Assembly (NCBI RefSeq): GCF_002224125.1
Contig: NZ_NCSM01000003.1
Coordinates: 441,747-505,746, forward strand
Length of the DNA: 64,000 bases
From: Streptomyces sp. NBS 14/10
GTDB lineage: Bacteria > Actinomycetota > Actinomycetes > Streptomycetales > Streptomycetaceae
Reading direction: 5' to 3'
Of the stretch, positions 51,373 through 58,968 are shown piece after piece. Below the pieces are notes generated by a model, which was not told the origin of the DNA, did no database searches, and worked only from the letters and a program-made list of their open reading frames with translations. The translations under genes were made by a program, and so were the position numbers. Position 1 is the stretch's first letter, and every line of letters starts with the position of its first letter.

Positions 51373-51618
51373 ATGCGCACCCTGCGGATCGCGGCCGCCG
51401 TCGAGGCGATATCCCTCGCGGCCCTGCTGCTCAACCTGGTCACCGTCCACACCAAGGCCATCACGACCCTGGGCGGCCCGGTGCACGGTATGTGCTACCT
51501 CACCGTCATCGTCTGCACCTGGATGACCCCCACCACCTCCACCGCCCGCTGGCTCGCCGCCATCCCAGGCATCGGCGGCCTGCTCGTCCTCCGCCGCATC
51601 CAGCCCCAAGGAGCCTGA
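51373..51618 (+). CDS. Small DUF3817-like membrane protein
   Basis: 81 residues from ATG 51373, with AGGAG 10 bp upstream. Three hydrophobic segments (AAAVEAISLAALLLNLVTVH, HGMCYLTVIVCTWM, AAIPGIGGLLVLRR). The E-x-x-S-x-x-L and P-x-H-G pattern resembles DUF3817. Its start lies 5 bp after the upstream stop; part of the padR-divergent operon. Confidence 0.65.
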   Translation: MRTLRIAAAVEAISLAALLLNLVTVHTKAITTLGGPVHGMCYLTVIVCTWMTPTTSTARWLAAIPGIGGLLVLRRIQPQGA

Positions 51619-51619
51619 G

Positions 51620-52315
51620 ATGACCGACAAGGAGCATGAGACGGCCGCCCCGTACGCCGGGCTGCCGTTCCCACGCACCGACCTGGCCTTAAAGGCCCTG
51701 CGCCAGGCCCGCGACCTCGAATCCCCGGCCATCTTCAACCACAGCCTGCGCACCTATCTCTACGGGCGTTTCCTCGGCGAGCGTCAGGGACTGCAGCCCG
51801 GCCACGACTACGACGACGAGTTACTGTTCGTCGGCTGCGCGCTGCACGACGCCGGACTGAGCCTCGAAGGCGACGGCGACCAGACCTTCACCGTCGACGG
51901 CGCCGACCTGGCCGCCCGTTTCCTCACCGACCAAGGGGTGGCCGCCGACCGCGTCGAGGTCGTCTGGGACGCCATCGCCCTCCATCTGCACCCCGACCTG
52001 ACCGCCCGCAAACGCCCGGAGATCGCTCTGGTCACCGCGGGCGCCGGCTACGACCTCGGCCCGGACCCGGCCCACCCCCTGCCACCCGGCTACGCCGACC
52101 AGGTCCACGCCGTACTCCCGCGCCTGCACGCCGCCGCCGTGCTCTACGACACGATCGTCGACCAGGCACTCGCCAAACCCCACAAAGCCCCGCCGTTCTC
52201 CATGCCCGGCGAACTCCTCCGCCAGAAAACCGGCACACCCTGGCCCACCTGGCAACAGCTGATGGCCCAAGAGCCGAGCTGGCACGACTACGACCAGTAC
52301 CCGCCGACCACTTGA
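51620..52315 (+). CDS. HD-domain phosphohydrolase-like protein
   Basis: 231 residues. The metal-binding residues of an HD domain are in order: IFNHSLRTYLYG (His), VGCALHDAGLS (His-Asp), AIALHLHPDL (His) and VLYDTIVD (Asp). This set looks like cyanamide-hydratase/HD proteins. It starts 1 bp after the DUF3817-like gene, so it is co-transcribed. Substrate unknown. Confidence 0.82.
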   Translation: MTDKEHETAAPYAGLPFPRTDLALKALRQARDLESPAIFNHSLRTYLYGRFLGERQGLQPGHDYDDELLFVGCALHDAGLSLEGDGDQTFTVDGADLAARFLTDQGVAADRVEVVWDAIALHLHPDLTARKRPEIALVTAGAGYDLGPDPAHPLPPGYADQVHAVLPRLHAAAVLYDTIVDQALAKPHKAPPFSMPGELLRQKTGTPWPTWQQLMAQEPSWHDYDQYPPTT

Positions 52316-52340
52316 ACGCCACTGGTATGAGCCGAACCCT

Positions 52341-52372
52341 GCCTCCCGTCCGGCCACGGCCGGACGGGAGGC
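52341..52372. terminator. 15-bp stem terminator
   Basis: GCCTCCCGTCCGGCC (52341-52355) and its exact complement (52358-52372). It lies 25 bp after the HD-protein stop and 20 bp before the stop of the convergent gene, suiting both. Confidence 0.88.
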
Positions 52373-52392
52373 GCCCTCAAGGGGCGGGTGGG

Positions 52393-52737
52393 CTACTCGT
52401 CGCGGACCTCATCGCCCCCTGCGTCCTCAACGTCCGTATCCGGTACGGGAAGGCGGAGCCCGCGCGACTCGGCGACGCGCAGGGCGTCGCCGAGGCACTC
52501 GGCGAGCCGGATTCCGGAGTACCGCACCTCGGTGTACGGCGACATGGGGTCGCCCAGCACCTTACGGGCGAAGCCGAGCACCTCCGCACCCGTGGCCAGC
52601 ATCTGGGCCTCTGTCGCGTCGGCGAGGCGCGAGAGGTGCCCGCCCTCGCTGCCTGACGAGAGGTAGCACGGCCTCCCCTCCGGGGACAGCCAGGGCAGCA
52701 GCCGGAGCGCGGTGGCCTGCTGCATTAGATCGGCCAT
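52393..52737 (-). CDS. Hypothetical protein, 114 aa
   Basis: Soluble protein with the pattern LPWLSPEGRPCYLSS near the start and ADATEAQMLATGAEVLGFAR plus SPYTEVRYSGIRLAECLGDA after. Proteins of this plan are often encoded beside small GntR genes in Streptomyces. Divergent from GntR with a strong palindrome between. Function unknown. Confidence 0.65.
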   Translation of the reverse strand: MADLMQQATALRLLPWLSPEGRPCYLSSGSEGGHLSRLADATEAQMLATGAEVLGFARKVLGDPMSPYTEVRYSGIRLAECLGDALRVAESRGLRLPVPDTDVEDAGGDEVRDE

Positions 52738-52817
52738 GCCCCGGGAGGTCTAGCTCACCTCGCCGGGGTCTTCGTCTTTCGACCATACAGGGAACCGCGT
52801 CCCCCTGCACCCCTCTC

Positions 52818-52847
52818 CGTCCTACCGCGTTCCAACGCGGTAGGACG
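52818..52847. promoter_or_regulatory. 30-bp palindrome between divergent genes
   Basis: CGTCCTACCGCGTT (52818-52831), CC, and its exact complement to 52847. A smaller CCCC-TTCG-GGGG hairpin follows at about 52855-52866. The location between the hypothetical gene and the GntR gene suggests an operator for GntR, though it could also form an RNA hairpin. Confidence 0.6.
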
Positions 52848-52892
52848 CGTCCCGCCCCTTCGGGGCGCACAGGAGTGCGGCACCTTGGAGGG

Positions 52893-53162
52893 ATGAGTGA
52901 TCTCCCGCGCTACGAGTACGTCAAGCTTGCGGACGACGTCGCAGCCGACATCGCGTCCGGCAAGTTGCCGCAAGGAGCCGCGCTGCCGGGCGAACGCGCC
53001 ATGACAGGGCTGTACGGCGTGAGCATCGGGACTGTGCGCCGCGCCATCGTGGAGCTACGGAAGCGAGGGCTTGTCGCCACCCTGCCCGCGAAGGGGACCT
53101 ACGTCATCGGTGGACCCGAATCGCCCGCCGACACACCCGATGAGGACGAAACCGCCAACTAA
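52893..53162 (+). CDS. Small GntR-family regulator (DNA-binding domain only)
   Basis: 89 residues from ATG 52893 behind GGAGGG. The winged helix is complete: YVKLADDVAADIASGKLPQG, AALPGERAMTGLYGVSIGTV and RRAIVELRKRGLVATLPAKG. There is no effector domain, as in short YtrA-like or conjugation-linked GntR proteins. Probably autoregulated through the upstream palindrome. Confidence 0.85.
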   Translation: MSDLPRYEYVKLADDVAADIASGKLPQGAALPGERAMTGLYGVSIGTVRRAIVELRKRGLVATLPAKGTYVIGGPESPADTPDEDETAN

Positions 53163-53179
53163 CCAACGGCGCGACTCCC

Positions 53180-54337
53180 TCAGAAGTGCCGGTGATACGC
53201 CTTGTTGGCGATACACCAGCGGTCACCGACGCGGACCAGCAGGAAGACATCGGTGAACGTGTCCGCGCCATGCGAGAGCGTCATCGTGGCGGTCGCGACG
53301 GTGCCGTGGACATCGATGGCGTCGATGCGGCGGGAGCGGGTCGGTTCGTCCACGGCCGGCCGTCCCTGGAAGAGAGCGCAGTACTCGTCCAGAGGCCACG
53401 AGACGAATGCGCCGTCCCGGATTCCCTCGATGTGGGCGGTGGGCAGGAACGCGTCGCGGAAGTGGGCTGGGTCGCCAGTGGCGTGTCCGCGGATGTACGC
53501 GCGAAGCGGTTCGAGCACGGCGTCCTCGACGGCGGAGACCGTGGCGGCGACGGCGATGTCGGCCTCGGAGTCAGCAGGCGTACCAGCCAGGCCGGCCGCA
53601 CTGCGCAAGGGGGTGCCCGACGCGGCGGCCAGCAGCGCCATGTCCTTGACCAGCGCACCGATCGTGAACTCGGCCGCGGCAGCGGGCGGTTCGCCGAGGA
53701 GAAAGGGTCGCTTGCGGCCCACGAGCCCGCCGAGCTGGCCGAGTTCGAGGACATCCAGCACCTGGGTACGGGGCAGGCCGAGGGCGTCGGCCTGCCGCAG
53801 TGCGTCACGCAGCGCGAGGACGGCGCCCGCGAGGCTGTTGTTGGCGATCAGCTTGAGCGCGGCGGCGGTGGAGGCGTCGTCCACGCGCCGGACGGTACCC
53901 AGGGCTTCCAGAACCGGTCGGGCTCGATCGAATACGTCCTGGTCGGCGGCGGCAAGGATCTGCAGGGTGCCGGCAGCAGCGGCCGGTACGGAGCCGAGCA
54001 CGGGCGCGTGGACATAGGACGGGCCGAGTCGCTGGGCCAGTTTCGACGCCTCGGCGGGGGCGATCGTGCTCGTGTTCAGCACGATCGTGTCCGTACGCAG
54101 CGAGTCGCGGACGTCGTCGAGGACCTGCTGACAGGCAGGTCCGTCGAACAGTGACAGGAGCACCAGGTCGGCCTTCGCCACGGCGGCGCTCGGATCGGCG
54201 GTCACCTTGAGGATGCCTGGTGTGCGCCCGGAGCGTGTCCAGCCGATGACGTCCCGGCCCTGGGCGGCGAGCCGTGTCGCGAGCGCGGCGCCCATGCGCC
54301 CCAAGCCGAGAACAGCGAGCGTGTGTGGTGCGGTCAT
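53180..54337 (-). CDS. Beta-hydroxyacid dehydrogenase fused to an NTF2/lumazine-binding-like domain
   Basis: 385 residues from ATG 54337. Residues 1-265 form an NADP-dependent beta-hydroxyacid/imine reductase unit: VLGLGRMGAALATRLAAQGR, NTSTIAPAEA, catalytic-type ALKLIANNSLAG (Lys and Asn retained), then GLPRTQVLDVLELGQLGGLV. Residues ~268-385 are a separate NTF2-like/Lumazine_bd_2 fold (VLEPLRAYIRGHATGDPAHF, DAIDVHGTVATATMTLSHG, DVFLLVRVGDRWCIANKAY). I know these as separate proteins; the single-chain form is unusual. Divergent from a LysR gene, which probably controls it. Confidence 0.85.
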   Translation of the reverse strand: MTAPHTLAVLGLGRMGAALATRLAAQGRDVIGWTRSGRTPGILKVTADPSAAVAKADLVLLSLFDGPACQQVLDDVRDSLRTDTIVLNTSTIAPAEASKLAQRLGPSYVHAPVLGSVPAAAAGTLQILAAADQDVFDRARPVLEALGTVRRVDDASTAAALKLIANNSLAGAVLALRDALRQADALGLPRTQVLDVLELGQLGGLVGRKRPFLLGEPPAAAAEFTIGALVKDMALLAAASGTPLRSAAGLAGTPADSEADIAVAATVSAVEDAVLEPLRAYIRGHATGDPAHFRDAFLPTAHIEGIRDGAFVSWPLDEYCALFQGRPAVDEPTRSRRIDAIDVHGTVATATMTLSHGADTFTDVFLLVRVGDRWCIANKAYHRHF

Positions 54338-54396
54338 GGGCGCCACAGTGGTGCACCGCGAGGGCTGCGACAAGCGCAGATTCAGCAGGTCAGCCG

Positions 54397-54409
54397 TGCG
54401 AGATACGCA
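54397..54409. promoter_or_regulatory. LysR-type T-N11-A site
   Basis: TGCG-AGATA-CGCA, a T-N11-A dyad typical of LysR-family boxes, in the 95-bp divergent region between the fusion dehydrogenase gene and lysR. GCATAC is repeated just beside it. Confidence 0.5.
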
Positions 54410-54432
54410 TACCAGCCGCGCATACTGGCCCC

Positions 54433-55374
54433 ATGGACCTGAACGTATGGCGGACCTTCGTGACCGTATGCCGCCTCGGGTCGCTGTCGGCGGCGGCTAC
54501 CGAGCTCAACCACACGCAATCGGCCGTCTCCCGGCAGATCGCCGGGCTGGAGCGGCAGATCGGCGTACCGCTGGTGGACCGCCATGCGCGCGGTGTGCGT
54601 CCGACTGCCGCGGGCGAGGTGTTCCGGCGCCACGCCCTCGCCACGCTCAACGAGGCCGACCGCGCCGTACGCGCCGCACGAGACGTTCACGACGGGCCGT
54701 ACGGTCGGCCGCTGGCTGTCGGCGCCGCCCCCTCCTTGGCCTCCGGGGTCGTCCCCGAGGCCATCCGGGGCTTGCTGAAGCAGGCCGGATCCCTCCGATG
54801 GAGCCTGGTCCCCGGCCTGAGCGCGCAGCTGCACCAGCGCGTGATCGCCGGCGATCTCGACATCGCCGTCGTCACCGACGCACCGCCGGGGCTGCCCCAT
54901 GACCCGCGGGTCGATCGGCGGTTCCTCGGCCTTGACGACATGGTCGTCGTCCTGCCCGCCGACCACCCGCAGGCCGGGGGCGGACCGGTGCACATACGGA
55001 CGCTGGCCGACCAGACCTGGGTCGAGGACAACGACGGCTCTGCGGCGCTCCTGCGCCAGCACGCCGCCCGTGCCGGAGTCAGCGTCCGTATCGACCTCAC
55101 CGCGGCCGATCTGCACGGCAAGCTGGCCCTGGTCGCGACCGGCCATGCCATCGCGCTGGTACCCGGGGTGCTGACGTGCGCGCTGCGAACCGACGTCACC
55201 ACGGTGGGTCTCGTCGAGCCCCCGACCCGGGGCATCTACACGATCACACCACGCCGCGATCCCCACCCCTGCGCAGGGTCCCTCCACGATCAACTCGCCA
55301 CCGCGTTCACCTCGGCCCGTCCCACGGCTCGAATAGACCCCAGAAACGACATAGATCCCGCGCGATCATCCTGA
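54433..55374 (+). CDS. LysR-family regulator
   Basis: 313 residues from ATG 54433. HTH: VWRTFVTVCRLGSLSAAATE, LNHTQSAVSRQIAGLERQIG, then VPLVDRHARGVRPTAAGEVF, unambiguous LysR. The effector-binding domain follows (PLAVGAAPSLASGVVPEAIR, DLDIAVVTDAPPGLPHDP). The last ~15 residues (ARIDPRNDIDPARSS) run into a repeat shared with 58.9 kb, so the original C-terminus may have been altered. Likely controls the divergent fusion dehydrogenase. Confidence 0.9.
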   Translation: MDLNVWRTFVTVCRLGSLSAAATELNHTQSAVSRQIAGLERQIGVPLVDRHARGVRPTAAGEVFRRHALATLNEADRAVRAARDVHDGPYGRPLAVGAAPSLASGVVPEAIRGLLKQAGSLRWSLVPGLSAQLHQRVIAGDLDIAVVTDAPPGLPHDPRVDRRFLGLDDMVVVLPADHPQAGGGPVHIRTLADQTWVEDNDGSAALLRQHAARAGVSVRIDLTAADLHGKLALVATGHAIALVPGVLTCALRTDVTTVGLVEPPTRGIYTITPRRDPHPCAGSLHDQLATAFTSARPTARIDPRNDIDPARSS

Positions 55375-55393
55375 TCGCCAGGATCTCGTCGAG
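55340..55393 (-). pseudogene. Gene-end fragment, paralogous to 58915-58968
   Basis: Minus-strand reading gives LDEILAIRMIARDLCRFW. The fragment at 58915-58968 reads VDEIPPIFMIGRELCRRW on the same strand; 11 of 18 residues agree and the DNA shares GATCAT, GATCG and GGATCTCGTC. Both look like remains of the same kind of gene. The family is not recognised. Confidence 0.4.
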
Positions 55394-55454
55394 GGTTCTT
55401 GGGGTACCGCCGAGATACGGGTCAAAGGTGCCATGAGAGATCACGCCTCCGCCC

Positions 55455-55577
55455 GTGCCTCGACGGCACGGCAGTCCCTGGACGCGTAGCTCGACTCGCT
55501 CGCCGAGGTCGAGGCCGGGGTCACCCGGGTCTTCTCGGAGAAGATCTCCACTCGCGCCTCCAAGCGCCCCGAGCTGG
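55455..55577 (+). pseudogene. Serine recombinase (resolvase) remnant with amber codon
   Basis: One frame reads RASTARQSLDA-stop-LDSLAE then GVTRVFSEKISTRASKRPEL. This is the N-terminal region of a small serine recombinase (usual: R-V-S-T-x-x-Q-S-L-D-A-Q-L-D-x-L ... VFSEKISTR). The stop TAG at 55488-55490 replaces the expected Gln, and the catalytic-Ser end and the rest are lost. It abuts an IS5 remnant. Confidence 0.75.
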
Positions 55578-55628
55578 AGACCCCCGTGGTGCGGCGGAGC
55601 CGATCCCGGACGGGAGTAGCGACGACGG

Positions 55629-55912
55629 GTGAGGCGCCAACGCAAGCTCCGGCTGAAGGCCGCCCTTCTGGGGCGTTCGAGGGGCGGGCAGGCCAGCAAG
55701 GTCCACCTGGCCGCCGGCCGCAGATGCCGGCCGCTGGCGTACGTTCTGACCGCGGGCCAGGCCGCGGACAGCCCGCAGTTCGTCCCCGTCCTGGCCAAGG
55801 TGCGGGTCCGCGGTCCGGTCGGCCGACCCCGGACCTGCCCCGACACGGTCGCCGGGGACAATGCCTACTCGAGCGTCTGATCAACAAGCTCAAGGCCTGG
55901 CGTGGGACCAGG
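55629..55912 (+). mobile_element. IS5-family transposase remnant with internal deletion
   Basis: The reading LGRSRGGQASKVHLAAGRRC, RPLAYVLTAGQAADSPQFVP and VGRPRTCPDTVAGDNAYSS matches the DDE-domain centre of Streptomyces IS5-family transposases. Directly after, in another frame, comes ERLINKLKAWRGTR, the region near the C-terminus. About 50-60 codons between them are gone; the junction at about 55868-55874 shares GAGCG. Both element ends are missing. Non-functional. Confidence 0.8.
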
Positions 55913-56453
55913 GAGCGGAGCGCAAGTGCGCGACGCTGCGCCGGTCACGGCCCTCCGGAGGTCCGCCGGCCGCCTTGCCCACCGCGACCATGGAGACGAT
56001 CACCCAGCCCGGGTTCGGGTCCAGCTCCTTGGTAAGCCCTTCCATGTCGAAGGCCCGGAATTGGTGCGCGGCCAGTCCCATGGCCTGGGCCTGAACAGTC
56101 ATGTGGGCGATGGCCTGGCCGAGGTCGTAGTCCGCAAACTCGGAGTAGAGCAGTTGCGTGTCATCGACGTGCCGGCGCGTCAGCGTGACGACGAGCAGGC
56201 CCGCATCCGTCGCCCAGCGGGCCGAGCTCGGCGCAAGGTGAGGGAGCACCCGGTCGTGCTCCGCCTCGCCGGGCCTGCCGATGAAGAAGCCCCATGGCTG
56301 GGAGTTCCCCGCCGACGGTGCCCACCGCGCGGCTTCCAGCAGCAGCCCGACGGCGTGGTCGTCGACAACCGCCGACGGATCGAACCGGTAGGGGCTGAAG
56401 CGGTTGGCAAGCAGTGGGTGTATGCCGCTGGGCGGCTCCTGATGATGCTGCAT
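55890..56453 (-). CDS. Nitroreductase-family protein with replaced C-terminus
   Basis: 187 residues from ATG 56453. FMN-binding nitroreductase pattern: NRFSPYRFDPSAVVDDHAVG, LLLEAARWAPSAGNSQPWGF and the later DYDLGQAIAHMTVQAQAMGL, EGLTKELDPNPGWVIVSMVA. The expected terminal PRKPL-type segment is absent; the last ~25 residues (AAGGPPEGRDRRSVAHLRSA and on) run into IS-derived DNA. The flavin site may be intact, so activity is possible. Probably damaged by the IS5 event. Confidence 0.7.
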   Translation of the reverse strand: MQHHQEPPSGIHPLLANRFSPYRFDPSAVVDDHAVGLLLEAARWAPSAGNSQPWGFFIGRPGEAEHDRVLPHLAPSSARWATDAGLLVVTLTRRHVDDTQLLYSEFADYDLGQAIAHMTVQAQAMGLAAHQFRAFDMEGLTKELDPNPGWVIVSMVAVGKAAGGPPEGRDRRSVAHLRSAPWSHARP

Positions 56454-56591
56454 GTTCCGCTGCAACCAGCGACCGCGAATGCGAATTCCGGCCGGTGCGA
56501 GCGCAGGCACCGCCCACGCCAGACGATCCACCAGAACGATCAAGTGCCGCAATAAGCCCCCCTGCCTGCCGAACAGGCCCCGTACGTCAGC

Positions 56592-56635
56592 AGGGATCCG
56601 GTTCTCGGAGAGCTTTGGCCAAGAACCGGATCCCT
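56592..56635. terminator. 14-bp stem hairpin
   Basis: AGGGATCCGGTTCT (56592-56605), 16-nt loop, and the exact complement 56622-56635, in the divergent gap between nitroreductase and the ABM gene. It could be a terminator, an operator (GGATCCGGTTC) or a relic end of an element. Confidence 0.5.
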
Positions 56636-56696
56636 TATGCATCCCGTTCAGGAAAGACGCTTGATCGTTGGGCACGTCCCACCCCACAGTGGCGCC

Positions 56697-57050
56697 ATGA
56701 GCAATCACTCCGAAGCACCTGTCACGCCCGTCGAGGCCTATGAACCCCCTTACTACGCCGCTGTCTTCGCTGCGGTGCGAACCGAGGACCAGAGCGGCTA
56801 CAGCGAGACCGCCGCACGCATGGAAGACCTGGTGAAGGACATCCCCGGCTTCCTGGGGATGGACCAGGCACATACTCCTGGCGGGCTGTCCATCACCGTC
56901 GGGTACTTCCGCGACGCCGACGCCCTCACGGAGTGGCGGAGCAACGCCGAGCACCGCGCGGCGCAAAAGCGCGGGCAAGCCGAGTGGTACGAGAGCTACA
57001 CGCTGCATGTGGCGAAAGTGGAGCGGAGCCACGGCTTCATGCGAGCGTAG
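56697..57050 (+). CDS. Antibiotic-biosynthesis-monooxygenase (ABM) domain protein
   Basis: 117 residues from ATG 56697. YYAAVFAAVRTEDQSGYSET, MEDLVKDIPGFLGMDQAHTP and DADALTEWRSNAEHRAAQKR fit the ABM dimeric alpha-beta barrel. The TEWRSNAEHRAAQ signature is typical. Function in this family ranges from quinone or heme oxidation to unknown. Isolated intact gene in a decayed region. Confidence 0.8.
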   Translation: MSNHSEAPVTPVEAYEPPYYAAVFAAVRTEDQSGYSETAARMEDLVKDIPGFLGMDQAHTPGGLSITVGYFRDADALTEWRSNAEHRAAQKRGQAEWYESYTLHVAKVERSHGFMRA

Positions 57051-57114
57051 GTCGGCCTCGGGGAACATCGGTACAGCCGTTGGCGCCATGAACGAGCGGC
57101 TGGCAGCGAGCCCT

Positions 57115-57300
57115 AGAGGAAGCGCGGCATCGGCTACGTTCTTGCAGTGGCCTGCTCGGCCGAAGTGCCCACCAGTGCAGGCACCTTCCGCGTCGATGCC
57201 CTGGCGTGGAAGGTGCCGAAGCATGCCTGGCAAAAGCTTTCGACCGGGGGCGGTGTGACAGCCAACAACACCCGTCAGGCCTCCACGTTCCAAGGGTAGT
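57115..57300 (+). mobile_element. IS701-family transposase remnant
   Basis: In one frame RKRGIGYVLAVACSAEVP continues through FRVDALAWKVPKHAWQKLST and GGG. This is the central part of IS701 transposases (pattern GIGYVLAV ... ADxLA ... W-x-x-L-S-x-G-x-G). A stop at 57107-57117 precedes it and the K-G-R-Y-YDW continuation is lost. It shows a second, unrelated IS inserted here and decayed. Confidence 0.7.
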
Positions 57301-57361
57301 TGGCCCGGGCCGGGCCGCGGCCGGACGGACCCTGCGCAGGGACCCGGCCGACCTGTAGTGC

Positions 57362-57560
57362 CGTCGGGGACCACCTCACCGAGGGCTTCTGGCGCCCCAG
57401 CAACCCCAACGCGCCCGTCGAGCAGGAAACCAACACCGGAAGCTGTCCACCTACACCTTCGCATTGATGCGCAACGGCTTCGACATCGCAGCAGTCGACG
57501 CTGGTGCGGTACGAGCCAAGGGCAATGCCCCGGCACAGCTGCTGAGCGGCACTGTTGTAC
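57362..57560 (+). pseudogene. SAM-dependent methyltransferase C-terminal remnant
   Basis: Frame 1 reads DHLTEGFWRPSNPNAPVEQE; after a shift near 57436 frame 2 reads RKLSTYTFALMRNGFDIAAV. The order (EGxW-x-x-NP ... HRKLSTY-x-x-ALxxxGFxI) matches the end of class I methyltransferases in Streptomyces. The catalytic front part is absent. Pseudogene by truncation and frameshift. Confidence 0.5.
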
Positions 57561-57677
57561 CGATGTCCCCCGAGGCCGTAGGTGCCCGCAGGGCCCGACA
57601 GCCGAACGGGCCGACTACCTGCGCATGCTCGGGATACAGCATGTCGGTGTCGGGGGCGGGTGTTAGGTTGCGGCGGC

Positions 57678-58946
57678 GTGACGACATCCTCCCCATCCTC
57701 CCCGCAGAAGTCGCCGTTCCTTTATGTGATCGATGAAGACTTCGTTCCGCCCGACCGGGATGATGAGCAGGAAGGGCCTGAGTCCGCGGTTCCCGCTGGT
57801 GATCCGGACGAGGTGGTGCGGCTCTTCCACCACTACCGGCGGCTGATGGCGCAGATCCTCGGGTACGAGGAGAAACTTCCCGAACCCGCGAGTGAGGAGG
57901 ACCTCGCCGCGGCGGAGGAGGAACTCGGCGTCGCGTTGCCTCCGGACCTCCGCGCGCTGTACGGCATCGCCGACGGCGAAGGTGATGGCGTCGTCAACCC
58001 TCTGTTCGACCGGCAGGAGTGGCTCCCCCTCGCCGAGATCGGCGATCTGGATGACGAGTGGCTCGACATCGCGCAGGAATGGAAGCTCGGACCCTGGCGC
58101 CAGACGGTGTTCGATGCCCAGCCCCCGAACACCGTCCGGAGGTCGCGGCTCCGTGCGGGCTGGATCCGGTTCGCGTTCGACACGGGTGGCAACTGGCTCG
58201 CCGTGGACATGGATCCCGGGCCGAAGGGCCGTCCCGGGCAGGTCATCGCGGTCGGAGTCGACTACACGCGGGGGCCGGCGTACGTCGCCGACTCGGTGAC
58301 CACGTTCCTGCGCCGGCTGGTGGAAGCACTGGAACGCGGTGACTACCGCCATCACAACAAGAGCCTGTGGATCGACGCGGACCTGCCGAACCCATCCGGC
58401 AGGCACACCAGGTACAGCGACGGCCGGCCCTCCCGCACACGGGCCGAGCAGGCCGGTCCACGCGTGCAGGAGGTCCGGGTGGTCGACGTGGAGGATTGCG
58501 CGTTCCTCGCCGCGCTGCCTGACGTGTGTTCGCTGGCGCTGTCGAGCGGGGGTTCGCCCGACCTGACTCCGCTCGGCAGCCCTCCGGTGGAGTATCTGGA
58601 GCTGGACGTGGAGTCGGCTGACCTGACGGCGCCCGCCCGAAACCGGGAGCTGCGTTCGCTGTCGGTCACCTGCGCGCGTCCCGTCGAGCTGGCTCCGCTC
58701 CGTACGCTGCCCAACCTGTGGGCGCTGGACATCGCGGCCACGCCCGTCGCCGACATCGCCACGGTGACCGAGCTGAAGGGACTGCGGTACCTGGAGGTGA
58801 CCCAGGACCAATGGCGGGAGCTGTCAAAACTCGACGACCTGCCGCCGCTCGCCATCGTCGGTCTCCACCCCCACCGCCCCGAACGCGACCGGCCGACCCC
58901 AACGGACTGGGTCACCACCTACGACAAAGCTCCCGACCGATCATGA
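57678..58946 (+). CDS. SMI1/KNR4-family protein with leucine-rich-repeat-like tail
   Basis: 422 residues from GTG 57678. SMI1/KNR4 pattern: LPEPASEEDLAAAEEELGVA, LPPDLRALYGIADGEGDGVV, FAFDTGGNWLAVDMDPGPKG and GQVIAVGVDYTR. The C-terminal ~150 residues form leucine-rich-like repeats (YLELDVESADLTAPARNREL, RSLSVTCARP, LRTLPNLWALDIAATPVADI). SMI1 domains are frequent in bacterial immunity proteins; no toxin gene is next to it. The 3' end overlaps, on the other strand, the fragment at 58915-58968. Confidence 0.82.
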   Translation: MTTSSPSSPQKSPFLYVIDEDFVPPDRDDEQEGPESAVPAGDPDEVVRLFHHYRRLMAQILGYEEKLPEPASEEDLAAAEEELGVALPPDLRALYGIADGEGDGVVNPLFDRQEWLPLAEIGDLDDEWLDIAQEWKLGPWRQTVFDAQPPNTVRRSRLRAGWIRFAFDTGGNWLAVDMDPGPKGRPGQVIAVGVDYTRGPAYVADSVTTFLRRLVEALERGDYRHHNKSLWIDADLPNPSGRHTRYSDGRPSRTRAEQAGPRVQEVRVVDVEDCAFLAALPDVCSLALSSGGSPDLTPLGSPPVEYLELDVESADLTAPARNRELRSLSVTCARPVELAPLRTLPNLWALDIAATPVADIATVTELKGLRYLEVTQDQWRELSKLDDLPPLAIVGLHPHRPERDRPTPTDWVTTYDKAPDRS

Positions 58947-58968
58947 AGATCGGCGGGATCTCGTCAAC
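58915..58968 (-). pseudogene. Gene-end fragment, paralogous to 55340-55393
   Basis: Minus-strand reading VDEIPPIFMIGRELCRRW ends in TGA at 58912-58914. Upstream codons are interrupted by a stop. See the paired fragment at 55340-55393; together they bracket the decayed island. Confidence 0.4.

Larger units (their letters stand above)
57051..57677. other. Decayed stretch without intact genes
   Basis: 627 bp between the ABM and SMI1 genes. It holds the IS701 and methyltransferase remnants listed separately; the remainder (57301-57361, 57561-57677) has no recognisable coding pattern apart from the SMI1 promoter region. Confidence 0.6.

Noticed and set aside
57582..57677. Upstream extension of the SMI1 gene
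   Set aside because: Composition (Cys/Arg-rich) does not fit, and it overlaps methyltransferase relic DNA; GTG 57678 begins the well-composed protein.
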